Source: Pseudomonas deceptionensis (lineage in GTDB: Bacteria; Pseudomonadota; Gammaproteobacteria; Pseudomonadales; Pseudomonadaceae). From it: a stretch of 64,000 bases of DNA. A model generated the notes under the pieces. The model had not been told where the DNA came from. It did no database searches and worked only from the letters and a program-made list of their open reading frames with translations. This document shows positions 1-7,724 of the stretch, piece by piece; positions within the stretch are counted from its first letter, which is position 1, and each line of letters begins with the position of its first letter. Made by a program: the position numbers and the translations under genes. Where the stretch lies: NCBI RefSeq assembly GCF_900106095.1, contig NZ_FNUD01000002.1, forward strand, positions 4,795,501 to 4,859,500. The letters run 5' to 3'.

Positions 1-2
1 CA

Positions 3-185
3 AGTGCCGGCAGAGCCGCAGCCAAAGCCAGAGGCGTTCGATTCGGGCCCAAGCCCGTGTTAACTCCTGAACAAGTGAGCCATGCCCGACGGCTGATTGC
101 CGAGGATCAAAGGTCGGTTGCAGAGGCTGCCAGCATTTTGGACGTTCATCGATCAACCCTGTACAGGGCCCTGTCCAAACCATGA
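3..185 (+). CDS. Serine recombinase (resolvase/invertase family), C-terminal fragment
   Basis: An open frame enters from the left edge and stops at TGA 183-185, leaving 60 residues. They match the C-terminal DNA-binding end of small serine recombinases (Tn3 resolvase / Hin invertase type): a GRAAAKARGV linker, a G-P-K-P turn, then a helix-turn-helix of the form SVAEAASILDVHRSTLYRAL. The catalytic domain with the active-site serine would lie outside the window, so it cannot be said whether the gene is intact. Such proteins resolve or invert DNA at paired sites and usually belong to transposons, phages or invertible cassettes. The AT-richer DNA after it fits a boundary of acquired DNA. Family call is firm; the exact role (resolvase, invertase or relic) is unknown. 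Confidence 0.8.
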   Translation, partial: SAGRAAAKARGVRFGPKPVLTPEQVSHARRLIAEDQRSVAEAASILDVHRSTLYRALSKP

Positions 186-1014
186 ACGGTATCCGTCTCT
201 TCAATTGAATGTCGCTCATAATTCAAATAACTCAAATAGCGCTCAATAAGTGACATGCGTTAGAAACCGGCCAGGGAGACAAAGATGACACGCGGCTCGG
301 CAATAGTCGGACGGTACGAGCTTTTAACAAGGTAATCCGGACTGCGGCAAACTAACGTTTTAATTATTTCACCCACCCATTACTCAGGACAACTCCAGAG
401 CGGCGCTGCAATAGTAAAATTTATCCCTCTATAAAAAACCGAGGTCAGCATGACGCTGGCCTCACGCGGCTCCAAAAAGAAAAAAACCGGACCGCTATTT
501 ATGCGCTCATTAGCGCGCTGCGCAACAGACATTGCACACACACTTACTGTGGACTTACTGACAAATCAATACATCGCGCCTTCAGGGAGAAAACAGCAAT
601 ATAATTACCCGCTACGACCTGACGCCTTCTCCAATTAGCGGGGAGCGGAAAGTTTTGGGCAACGCTGGCACGCTACGAATATTGAAGCGTGGGGATCTGG
701 CCATCAACGAGAAAAAGTGCGTTAATCGCACACTAAAATAAATAATCCCGGTTGCACCCAAAACAATCTGACGGGTACTGACGGGGCAAAATGACCGTAC
801 AATTAATCGGCCTGGATTTTCCAGTCACTCTCCCATTTCACGATATAAAGCCTTTCAAACTCTACCGATGACAGCCTATTATTAAAATCACGGCCTCGTT
901 TCGAGTTTTAGGATATCTCGATAAACTCGACCACATCAAAGACTTACGCGATATGTGGATATGGGTTAAATACCCGCTGTCCAACTTCCTCGTTATTGTC
1001 GCCAGAGCAGACAC
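186..1014. other. AT-richer gene-poor stretch
   Basis: About 830 bp between the recombinase fragment and the diguanylate cyclase gene. Base composition is visibly more AT-rich than the rest of the window and all frames are short. The only frame of note (450-638, 62 codons) has no ribosome binding site and its start lies in a hairpin, so I do not call it. Two inverted repeats stand out: 441-463 (listed as a terminator) and TCGAGTTT at 901-908 with AAACTCGA at 923-930. I see no tRNA, att site or insertion sequence. The stretch may be decayed mobile DNA or hold an untranslated RNA. Confidence 0.5.
433..463 (-). terminator. Candidate rho-independent terminator
   Basis: GAGGTCAGC (441-449) pairs with GCTGGCCTC (455-463) through nine base pairs, one of them G-T, around a five-base loop. 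Read on the minus strand the hairpin is followed by GG and then six T. It would end a minus-strand transcript, but the nearest minus-strand gene stops about 550 bp upstream at 1015. Confidence 0.5.
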
Positions 1015-2334
1015 TTACCCCCGCGCACTTCTTTTCACCCGGTACATCGCCGTGTCCGCATAATTCAGCAACTGCTGGGCCTGCTCGCCGTGTTCGGGGT
1101 AAACCGCGATGCCGATACTGGGAAAAACGTTGAGTGTATGGCCATCAATCACGACAGGCCGACTGAGATTGAAGCGCAGCTTTTCAGCCACAACCACCGC
1201 GTGCTCCGGCAGCACCAGCTTCTCCAGTATCAACACAAACTCATCACCGCTCATCCTGGCAACGGTGTCACTTTCTCGCACACACTCTTTCAAGCGACGA
1301 GCTATCTGCTGCAACAGGCCATCACCGACCGCATGCCCAAAGCTGTCGTTGACCCGCTTGAAATGGTCCAGATCGACATACAGCACGGCCATGCACTCAT
1401 GCTCGCGCTTCGCATGAACCAATGCGCGGTTCAGGCGGTCGTACAGCAGCTCTCGATTGGGCAAAAGGGTCAAGGCGTCGTATTGCGCCAGATGCTGCAG
1501 GCGTTCGTGCAACTGTTTGCGTTCGATGGCCGCGGCCACCTGGGTCGATACATATTGCAGCAGGTCCTTGTGCTGCTCGGTGTAACGTTCCTCACCCTGG
1601 GCACTCTTGACCACCAGCGCACCGATAATTCCATTTTGGGTGGCCAGGGGAACGCCCAGCCATGACGGTGTATTTTCAGCACCGTGCAGCATGGACTGGC
1701 CGCTGCGAATGACCTGATCGCTCAAGTGGCTGACCTCGCAGAACTGCGGCAGGGGGTGATCGTCAACGTGATAGGGAAAGCTCAGCGAGCCTTGAGCCTG
1801 GTCGCAAAGTGCGACCGAAAAATTCAACGCCGGCAGCCACTGCCCTATGAGCTGATGCACATGTTTGAACAGCGCCAGTAAATCCTCTGCGGCCTGGGCA
1901 GCCTCCGAGATGGCGAACAGTGCCGATTGCCGCGACTCGGCCTGCTTGCGTTCGGTGATGTCGCGAGCAACAGCGATACGCAGCTGATGGGTTGGCGACC
2001 AACGGGCAGACCACAGCATATGGGCTATCTGCCCATCCTTGCGCACATAGCGGTTCTCAAAGTTCAGCTTGTGCGCCCCCGCCATGATCTCATTGGCCGC
2101 GAGCAGCGTTCGCTCACGATCCCCCGGAAAAACCAGGTTGATCATGGGTGTACCTATCAGCTCATGCGGCTTATAGCCCCAGATACGCTCACAGGCAGCA
2201 CTGACATAAACGAAGGTACCTGTGCTGTCGACCACACACACGGCATCGAGCAGCAGGTCAATAAAGGCGGCTTGGGCCAGGTAACTTTTAATGTCCATAG
2301 GACAGCTGGATGCCTCAGGGTTAAACACCAACAT
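1015..2334 (-). CDS. Diguanylate cyclase with PAS and GAF sensor domains
   Basis: 439 residues. A PAS domain with its C-terminal motif (about 20-130, ending VARDITERKQAE) is followed by a GAF domain (about 140-275) and a GGDEF domain (about 285-439). The signature is SGDEF at 362-366, a variant compatible with synthesis of cyclic di-GMP from two GTP. An RxxD inhibitory site (RESD) lies five residues before it, which suggests product feedback. There is no EAL domain; the protein stops right after the conserved DTAMYRVK end of the GGDEF fold. No membrane segment is evident, so it is probably cytoplasmic. Start at 2334 is preceded by CAGGGA; an internal ATG 12 codons later is an alternative. The sensed ligand is unknown. 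Confidence 0.85.
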   Translation of the reverse strand: MLVFNPEASSCPMDIKSYLAQAAFIDLLLDAVCVVDSTGTFVYVSAACERIWGYKPHELIGTPMINLVFPGDRERTLLAANEIMAGAHKLNFENRYVRKDGQIAHMLWSARWSPTHQLRIAVARDITERKQAESRQSALFAISEAAQAAEDLLALFKHVHQLIGQWLPALNFSVALCDQAQGSLSFPYHVDDHPLPQFCEVSHLSDQVIRSGQSMLHGAENTPSWLGVPLATQNGIIGALVVKSAQGEERYTEQHKDLLQYVSTQVAAAIERKQLHERLQHLAQYDALTLLPNRELLYDRLNRALVHAKREHECMAVLYVDLDHFKRVNDSFGHAVGDGLLQQIARRLKECVRESDTVARMSGDEFVLILEKLVLPEHAVVVAEKLRFNLSRPVVIDGHTLNVFPSIGIAVYPEHGEQAQQLLNYADTAMYRVKRSARG

Positions 2335-2378
2335 TCATCCCTGACCCGAAGATCGCACTGCGTTCCCTGCGACTTACT

Positions 2379-3014
2379 TCACACGATAGTACGTAATAAC
2401 CCGGGCAGCGCATGCATCAGCGCACTGATGGCAAAACCGATAAACATGACCCCGCACAGTCGGGTAATCAGCAGTTCATGCCGCTGATACAGTGCCCTGA
2501 CCTGCCCTGCCCCCACAACCCCCACCAAAATGGCATAAGCCAGTGCACCGCCCACAAAACTCAACGCGATCAACCATGGCAGCATGGCCCAGGTGAGCAG
2601 TTCTGCACGACTGGAAAGCAGGGCCGTGAACGTCGCTACCGCTACAGGATAGGCTTTGGGGTTGGTCAGGCCGAAAAAAATGCCATGGGTAAACGGCTGA
2701 CGCGCCGGCCCTTGCCGGGCAACGCTGCCGCTCTTGGCGCGAACCGCGCGCAAACCCAGCCAGAACAGGTAAAGACCGCTGATCAGGCCGAGCACATTGA
2801 ACGCCGTGCTGCCGAATTCACGCGCCCCAACGATGGCAATCAGCGCCGTGCTGCACCAAATCACATCACCCAGCAGATGACCGCACAAGAATCCGGCCCC
2901 GGCACGGCGCCCGCGCGCAGCACCGATGCCAAAAACAGCGAGCACGCCTGGACCCGGGGTGATGCCATAGATAAAGCCCGAAGCCAGTACGGCCAGTAAC
3001 AGCGAAGGTGTCAT
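2379..3014 (-). CDS. LysE/RhtB family amino acid exporter
   Basis: 211 residues and strongly hydrophobic with about six membrane segments. The N-terminal ITPGPGVLAVFG stretch and the FFGLTNPKA loop are typical of the LysE/RhtB superfamily, which exports amino acids or their analogues from the cytoplasm. Length is usual for the family (about 205-215). The start has GGAG spaced correctly upstream. It follows the diguanylate cyclase gene in the opposite reading order (lies upstream of it on the minus strand) but a link is not shown. Substrate cannot be assigned from sequence. Confidence 0.85.
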   Translation of the reverse strand: MTPSLLLAVLASGFIYGITPGPGVLAVFGIGAARGRRAGAGFLCGHLLGDVIWCSTALIAIVGAREFGSTAFNVLGLISGLYLFWLGLRAVRAKSGSVARQGPARQPFTHGIFFGLTNPKAYPVAVATFTALLSSRAELLTWAMLPWLIALSFVGGALAYAILVGVVGAGQVRALYQRHELLITRLCGVMFIGFAISALMHALPGLLRTIV

Positions 3015-3121
3015 GCAAAACGCTCCAGAAAAAATCGTGCCTCACGCTTTTTTTCGCTACACGTGAAGTGGCCAGATTCTGCACGTTCTCAAAGGTTATG
3101 TAACCGCGTGCCGAGTAAATT

Positions 3122-4279
3122 CTAGTGCCGTCGCCCCAAAATATTGACCACCACCCTGTCTACCCATCCCCAAATGCGCTGTTTGACCCGACGCCAGAGC
3201 GGCCGTGACTGCCAGGCTTGCAGGCTGATGGGCTGGCTCTGTGCGAAATCGGCAATAAAGCTGGCGGCCACCGCCTGGGTGAGCGCAGGGTCGAGCGCCT
3301 CGAGGTTGGCCTCAAGGTTGAAGTGCAGGTTCCAGTGGTCGAAATTGCACGAACCGATACTGACCCAATCGTCTATCAGCACCATTTTCAAATGCAGAAA
3401 ACAAGGCTGGTATTCCAGGATCTGCACCCCGGACTTGAGCAGGCGCGGGTAGTAGCGATGACCGGCATAACGCACAGAAGGATGGTCAGTGCGCGGGCCG
3501 GTCAGTAACAGCCGCACATCAACGCCCCGCCCCGCCGCACGGCGCAGCGAACGCCGCACGCTCCAGGTAGGCAGGAAATAAGGGGTAGCCAGCCAGATAC
3601 GCTGCTGGCCACTGTTGATCGCCCGCACCAGCGATTGCAGGATATCGCGATGCTGGCGTGCATCGGCGTAGGCAACGCGCCCCATGCCCTCACCGGTCTC
3701 GGGCACGCGTGGCAGGTGTGCGAGCCCAAAGTGCGTCGCCGGCTTCCACGCTTTGCGGCTGATGTTGGCGCGCCATTGGCGATCAAACAACATCTGCCAG
3801 TCCTGAACCAACGGCCCTTGAATCTCGACCATGACTTCATGCCAGTCACAGGTATTTTCGTCGGGGCGCCAAAACTCATCCGTCACCCCCGTCCCCCCGA
3901 CCACGGCCAATTGCTGATCCACCAGCAACAGCTTGCGATGATCGCGGTACAGGTTGCTCAGCCCCCGCCGCCAGCTCAGCGGGTTGTAAAACCTGAGCTC
4001 CACGCCAGCCTCGGTCAATCTGCGACGCAGGCTCAGGCTCAACCCCAGACTGCCGTAACCGTCAAACAGGCAGCGCACGCGCACCTCGCGCCAGGCCGCC
4101 TGCTCCAGGGCGTGGATAATGGCTTCGGCGCAGCCACCGGCCTCAACCAGATACAACTCCAGATCAATCTGTTCTTGCGCATGCTCAATAGCGGCGAGCA
4201 TTCGAGGGAAAAATTGCGGCCCATCGATCAACAGCTCGAACTGGTTATCGCTGCGCCATCCAAACACCGCGCCGGCCAT
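3122..4279 (-). CDS. clsB: Phospholipase D family cardiolipin synthase, ClsB type
   Basis: 385 residues with two HKD motifs, the paired active site of the phospholipase D superfamily: HRKLLLVD at 114-121 and HLKMVLID at 296-303. Proteins of this length without N-terminal membrane helices are of the ClsB (YbhO) type and make cardiolipin by phosphatidyl transfer between phospholipids. The tail is basic and aromatic (WRRVKQRIWGWVDRVVVNIL) and may associate with the membrane. The start codon lies one base after the stop of the YceI gene, so the two are probably translated from one mRNA. A different phosphatidyl transferase role in the same family cannot be excluded. Confidence 0.82.
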   Translation of the reverse strand: MAGAVFGWRSDNQFELLIDGPQFFPRMLAAIEHAQEQIDLELYLVEAGGCAEAIIHALEQAAWREVRVRCLFDGYGSLGLSLSLRRRLTEAGVELRFYNPLSWRRGLSNLYRDHRKLLLVDQQLAVVGGTGVTDEFWRPDENTCDWHEVMVEIQGPLVQDWQMLFDRQWRANISRKAWKPATHFGLAHLPRVPETGEGMGRVAYADARQHRDILQSLVRAINSGQQRIWLATPYFLPTWSVRRSLRRAAGRGVDVRLLLTGPRTDHPSVRYAGHRYYPRLLKSGVQILEYQPCFLHLKMVLIDDWVSIGSCNFDHWNLHFNLEANLEALDPALTQAVAASFIADFAQSQPISLQAWQSRPLWRRVKQRIWGWVDRVVVNILGRRH

Positions 4280-4280
4280 C

Positions 4281-4871
4281 TTAGCGAGCCGTGAAAATCA
4301 GCACCGCGCCCACCGGTACTGAAAAACTGATCGCCGACAGCCCCGCCAATTTGCGCAAGGTTTCGAGTTCTGGCTGCAGGCCAAAATCTTCTGCCTGCAG
4401 CATCAGCGGCTCCAGTGTCACCACCTGGAAGCGTCGCTCATCAAGGCGAGTGGCCAGTAATTGGGCCTCATACGTATGTTGCTTGCCGCGCAAGCTGACC
4501 GTGACCGGCAAGTGCAGCTCCAGTTGCGCCCCGGAGGCGAGATCGTTGATCGGTTGCAGGTCTATCTGCGCGGTGATTTGCGCTTCGGGGAAGTGCTTGA
4601 AATCAAACAGCACGTCCCGCATGCGCTCGTCACGCAACGGGACAGTACTGTTGACCGAGTCCATCTCGATTCGCAATTGCGCATGCCCCTTGCGGTCGAC
4701 TTTGCCGTGCAGAACCAGGAAACGATGCACATTGGCAATATTGGCATTTTGCGTGGTGACAAACGAAAGCCGTGATGACTCACCATCCAGGTACCAGTTG
4801 GCCTGGGCAGACAGGCTCACACCCAGGGTCAGCAACAGGGCACAGACAGAAGATAACAACGCTTTGAACAT
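4281..4871 (-). CDS. YceI-like periplasmic protein
   Basis: 196 residues with a clear signal peptide (about residues 1-24, cut after AQA) followed by a YceI lipocalin-like beta-barrel: NWYLDGESSRLSFVTTQ at the start and a VTVSLRGKQHTYEAQL strand pair. YceI proteins bind isoprenoid-type lipids in the periplasm and are often induced by alkaline or osmotic stress; their reaction, if any, is unknown. The gene lies directly before the cardiolipin synthase gene and diverges from olsBA, so three lipid-related units share this spot. Confidence 0.8.
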   Translation of the reverse strand: MFKALLSSVCALLLTLGVSLSAQANWYLDGESSRLSFVTTQNANIANVHRFLVLHGKVDRKGHAQLRIEMDSVNSTVPLRDERMRDVLFDFKHFPEAQITAQIDLQPINDLASGAQLELHLPVTVSLRGKQHTYEAQLLATRLDERRFQVVTLEPLMLQAEDFGLQPELETLRKLAGLSAISFSVPVGAVLIFTAR

Positions 4872-4975
4872 AAAAACTCATCAGCAAATAAACGTGGGCG
4901 AACATTAAACCCGGAGAGCCGTCTTGGCAGGTTTTTTTTAGAGCGCCAATCCACTTCGACAGTTCCGCCAGGGAC

Positions 4976-5015
4976 ATGTCATGCAAGCATCATCCAAATG
5001 TCATGGCGATGACAT
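4976..5015 (+). promoter_or_regulatory. Candidate PhoB box (PHO box) upstream of olsB
   Basis: Four seven-base units sit at an exact 11-bp period: ATGTCAT (4976), GCATCAT (4987), ATGTCAT (4998) and ATGACAT (5009), each separated by four bases. This is the layout of PhoB binding sites (consensus TGTCAT repeats with 11-bp spacing). It lies about 85 bp before the olsB start. Ornithine-lipid synthesis is known to rise under phosphate starvation in Pseudomonas, so the placement makes functional sense. No strong -10 was found behind it. Confidence 0.65.
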
Positions 5016-5098
5016 TGCACCTGCCTAGCCTGAAGTTGAACACCTCAGTCGATTGGCAGAAACCCAGAGCGGGCACGGTGCCTGCACGGAGATTCGCA

Positions 5099-5854
5099 AT
5101 GTCCCAGATCGCCCGCATCCGCGACACCGCACCAGAACGCCGCCTGCAGGCAGAACGCCTGATCGGGCCTGACGCTTTGCGTGAGGCCCAGGCCCTGCGC
5201 TTTCGTGTATTCAGCGACGAGTTGAAGGCCAAACTCAAAGGCGCCGAACACGGGCTGGACGAGGACGATTACGACCTGTATTGCGAACATATCGGGGTAC
5301 GTGACCTCAATAGCGGCAAGCTGGTAGCCACCACCCGCTTGCTCGATCACTGCGCGGCACAAAACATCGGCCATTTTTACAGCGAAGAAGAGTTCAACCT
5401 TCACGGGCTGGCCCACTTGCAGGGCCCGATCCTTGAAATCGGCCGAACCTGCGTCGACCCGGCCTACCGCAACGGGGGCACCATTACCGTGCTCTGGGGC
5501 GAATTGGCTGAAGTGCTCAACCAGGGTAATTATCGGTATCTGATGGGCTGCGCGAGCATCCCGATGCAGGATGGTGGCATCCAGGCCCAGGCCATCATGC
5601 AGCGCCTGCGCGAGCGTTATCTGTGTACGGAACATTTGCGCGCAGAACCCAAAAAGCCATTACCGACACAAGACATACCTGCCAATGTCATTGCCGAAAT
5701 GCCACCTCTGCTTAAGGCCTATATGCGCCTGGGGGCCAAAATTTGCGGCGAGCCATGCTGGGATGAGGACTTTCAGGTGGCTGACGTGTTTATTTTGCTC
5801 AAGCGCGATGAGCTGTGCCCGCGCTATGCACGTCACTTCAAGGCGGCCATGTAA
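5099..5854 (+). CDS. olsB: L-ornithine N(alpha)-acyltransferase
   Basis: 251 residues of the OlsB / GNAT-like acyltransferase family. It transfers a 3-hydroxyacyl chain from ACP to ornithine, making lyso-ornithine lipid at the inner face of the membrane. Family features visible are [16 protein letters not shown] near residue 24 and the conserved [19 protein letters not shown] segment. I chose ATG 5099 because GGAG stands nine bases before it and homology begins there; the frame is open back to 4976, but that part overlaps the PHO-box repeats. The stop overlaps the olsA start (TAATG), so the two are translationally coupled. Confidence 0.88.
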   Translation: MSQIARIRDTAPERRLQAERLIGPDALREAQALRFRVFSDELKAKLKGAEHGLDEDDYDLYCEHIGVRDLNSGKLVATTRLLDHCAAQNIGHFYSEEEFNLHGLAHLQGPILEIGRTCVDPAYRNGGTITVLWGELAEVLNQGNYRYLMGCASIPMQDGGIQAQAIMQRLRERYLCTEHLRAEPKKPLPTQDIPANVIAEMPPLLKAYMRLGAKICGEPCWDEDFQVADVFILLKRDELCPRYARHFKAAM

Positions 5855-6684
5855 TGAGCCGCTTGCGCCGGTATGGCCGAGTGGCAAGGGTTCTCGGGGT
5901 CGTGAGCCTGGGGTTGAGCATGGCCAGCGTGTTCGGGGTACTGGAGCGTTTTAATCTCAACAGCGCAATGGACCGGCGCCAGCGCTGGTCGCAGTTTTTT
6001 ATGACACGCCTGAGCAACGCCCTGCCCTTTCGCGTCACCGTCGTGGGCGAGCTGCCGGCAACGCCAATGTTGTGGGTGAGCAATCACGTGTCATGGACCG
6101 ACATTGCGCTGCTGGGGCAACTGACACCGCTGTCGTTTCTGTCCAAGGCCGAAGTCCGTGGCTGGCCCGTTGCCGGCTGGCTGGCGGCCAAGGCAGGCAG
6201 CCTGTTTATCCGCAGGGGTGCGGGGGACAGCCAAATGATCCGCGAACAAATGACCCGTCACCTGCAGCACCCACTCTCTTTGCTGATGTTCCCCGAAGGC
6301 ACTACCACTGACGGGCGCTCGGTACGCACCTTTCATGGGCGGCTGCTATCGGCAGCGATTGATACCCGGATGCCGCTGCAACCTGTGGCCATTCGCTATT
6401 TGCGCAATGGAGAGATCGATGCGATAGCTCCGTTTATTGGCGACGATGATTTGCTGTCACATTTGCTGCGTCTATTTAGCCACGAACAGGCCGAGGTCGA
6501 GATACATCTGCTTGAGCCTATTTGCAGCCAGGAGCAAGAGCGCGCAGTGCTGGCGTTCAGGGCTCAGGAAGCGATACGGCGGGTGGTGGTGGCGGAGCCT
6601 GTAGCCCGTACAAATCCTGTAGCCGCTGCCGGTCGCAGCCTCGTACCTTCGGCTGCGGCTACGCGAGTGGCGATATCGGAGTAA
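5854..6684 (+). CDS. olsA: Lyso-ornithine lipid O-acyltransferase
   Basis: 276 residues of the PlsC/OlsA acyltransferase family, which adds the second fatty acid to lyso-ornithine lipid. The active-site HxxxxD is NHVSWTD with H78 and D83; the substrate motif PEGTTT is at 147-152. A hydrophobic N-terminal helix (about 12-32) anchors it in the membrane. The start ATG overlaps the olsB stop. The last 30 residues (rich in Ala, Val and Pro) are encoded by a REP hairpin at 6619-6662 and are unlikely to be part of the ancestral fold. The gene also overlaps the 3' end of acpH by 26 bases. PlsC activity on lysophosphatidate is possible as a second role. Confidence 0.87.
   Translation: MSRLRRYGRVARVLGVVSLGLSMASVFGVLERFNLNSAMDRRQRWSQFFMTRLSNALPFRVTVVGELPATPMLWVSNHVSWTDIALLGQLTPLSFLSKAEVRGWPVAGWLAAKAGSLFIRRGAGDSQMIREQMTRHLQHPLSLLMFPEGTTTDGRSVRTFHGRLLSAAIDTRMPLQPVAIRYLRNGEIDAIAPFIGDDDLLSHLLRLFSHEQAEVEIHLLEPICSQEQERAVLAFRAQEAIRRVVVAEPVARTNPVAAAGRSLVPSAAATRVAISE
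6619..6662. repeat. REP hairpin inside the olsA 3' end
   Basis: GTAGCCGCTGCCG (6619-6631) and CGGCTGCGGCTAC (6650-6662) form a hairpin with 12 of 13 pairs. It belongs to the same REP family as the copies near 50034 and 61669, here read through as coding sequence of olsA. Confidence 0.75.
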
Positions 6685-7255
6685 CCCGCTGTTCTGCCGC
6701 ATACACCTGCAGTTGCGGATAAAACGCTCGAAAATCCTCACTGAGCGGCTCGTACAACGTCTTTAAATCCTGCATCGCCCCCGCCAGTTCTTCGGGGCGC
6801 GACAACCGTCGGGCTATCCCGTTGAACACTTGCTCCAGCACTGCAAAATCCCGGTACGAACCCAGCCAGTCATGCGCCGCCATGTGCGGTGCGATGGTGG
6901 CAAGCCGCCGTGGCAACTGCTGCTCGGCCACCAGCACCCGATAAAAGTCCGAAGTAAAACGCTCCAGCGGCCCTTCGGCATACTGGCTCCAGTCCCGTGC
7001 CAGGCAATGATCGAAAAACACATCGAGCACGATGCCCGCATAGCGCCTGCGGGTCCGGGTAAACCGCGACAGCGACTGCCCCACCAGAGGGTGGTTGTCA
7101 GTGAAAACATCAATGCTGCGGTGCAGTTGAATCCCGCGCTCAATCTCGGGACTGTACTGACCGTGCAGCAGCCCTTTGACGAAGTCGCCGTAAAGACTGC
7201 CGAGTAATTCTTCAGGGCGCTGGCCGCCAAGGTGCAGATGTGCGAGATAATTCAT
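6659..7255 (-). CDS. acpH: Acyl carrier protein phosphodiesterase
   Basis: 198 residues beginning MNYLAHLHLGG and continuing LLGSLYGDFVKG, the hallmark start of AcpH. The enzyme removes the 4'-phosphopantetheine arm from holo-ACP, using metal ligands that include the GDF aspartate near residue 25, and belongs to the HD-type phosphohydrolases. Length fits the family (about 193). It converges on olsA and overlaps its 3' end; its own last residues are encoded next to the REP hairpin. The start lies about 155 bp from the divergent regulator gene. Confidence 0.87.
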   Translation of the reverse strand: MNYLAHLHLGGQRPEELLGSLYGDFVKGLLHGQYSPEIERGIQLHRSIDVFTDNHPLVGQSLSRFTRTRRRYAGIVLDVFFDHCLARDWSQYAEGPLERFTSDFYRVLVAEQQLPRRLATIAPHMAAHDWLGSYRDFAVLEQVFNGIARRLSRPEELAGAMQDLKTLYEPLSEDFRAFYPQLQVYAAEQRVTPISPLA

Positions 7256-7282
7256 GGCGCGCAGTTTAACACTGCTACATCC

Positions 7283-7390
7283 ATATCGTTATAACCCGAT
7301 ATACCGATTTGTACCGATCTAAGATCATTTTCATATTTGTATATCGCGATACAACGATTTAAAGTTCGCTTCATCGCGATATAACGTTGT
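7283..7390. promoter_or_regulatory. Repeat-rich operator region between acpH and the ArsR-like gene
   Basis: The AT-rich spacer carries repeated palindromic words. ATCGCGAT occurs at 7343-7350 and again at 7373-7380, 30 bp apart, about three helix turns. Related elements are ATATCGTTATAAC at 7283-7295, CGATATACCGAT at 7298-7309 and GATATAACG at 7379-7387, the last being an inverted match of the first. Such clusters fit dimer binding sites of the ArsR-type repressor encoded just downstream. Which promoter they serve is not certain. Confidence 0.55.
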
Positions 7391-7410
7391 ACCCATTGAG
7401 CACTGCAACC

Positions 7411-7713
7411 ATGCCTATTGACCTCGACGAAATAATAAAAGCCCTGGCACACCCAGTACGCCGAGAAATTCTCAACGCTCTCAAAGACCCTGACACCTCG
7501 TTCCCTGACCAAATCCACTCCACCGAACATGGCGTATGTGCCGGTCAGTTTGATCAACTCTGCGGCCTGTCGCAGTCGACGGTCTCTGCCCACCTGGCAA
7601 CGCTGCAACGAGCGGGCCTGATTACCAGCCAAAAACACGGTCAGTGGCACTTCTTCAAACGTAACGAGGAAACCATCAAGGCCTTCCTCGAAAAAATCAG
7701 CCAAGAGCTTTAA
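7411..7713 (+). CDS. ArsR family winged-helix transcriptional regulator
   Basis: 100 residues. An N-terminal helix pair (IIKALAHPVRREILNALK) is followed by a recognition region QSTVSAHLATLQRAGLI and a beta wing (HGQWHFFKRNEE), the ArsR/SmtB fold. Two cysteines, Cys43 and Cys51, flank the recognition helix (GVCAGQFDQLC); there is no ELxVCDL metal motif. It may sense thiol-reactive compounds through these cysteines, which is inference. ATG 7411 is taken as start; a TTG eight codons upstream is possible. It is followed at 11 bp by an MFS exporter and then a flavin reductase, which it probably controls. Confidence 0.82.
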   Translation: MPIDLDEIIKALAHPVRREILNALKDPDTSFPDQIHSTEHGVCAGQFDQLCGLSQSTVSAHLATLQRAGLITSQKHGQWHFFKRNEETIKAFLEKISQEL

Positions 7714-7724
7714 CAAGGATTTCC

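Noticed and set aside
450..638. 62-codon frame in the AT-rich region
   Set aside because: No ribosome binding site, start inside a terminator-like hairpin, composition like the surrounding non-coding DNA.
4976..5098. Upstream extension of olsB
   Set aside because: It is the PHO-box region; homology and ribosome binding site begin at 5099.
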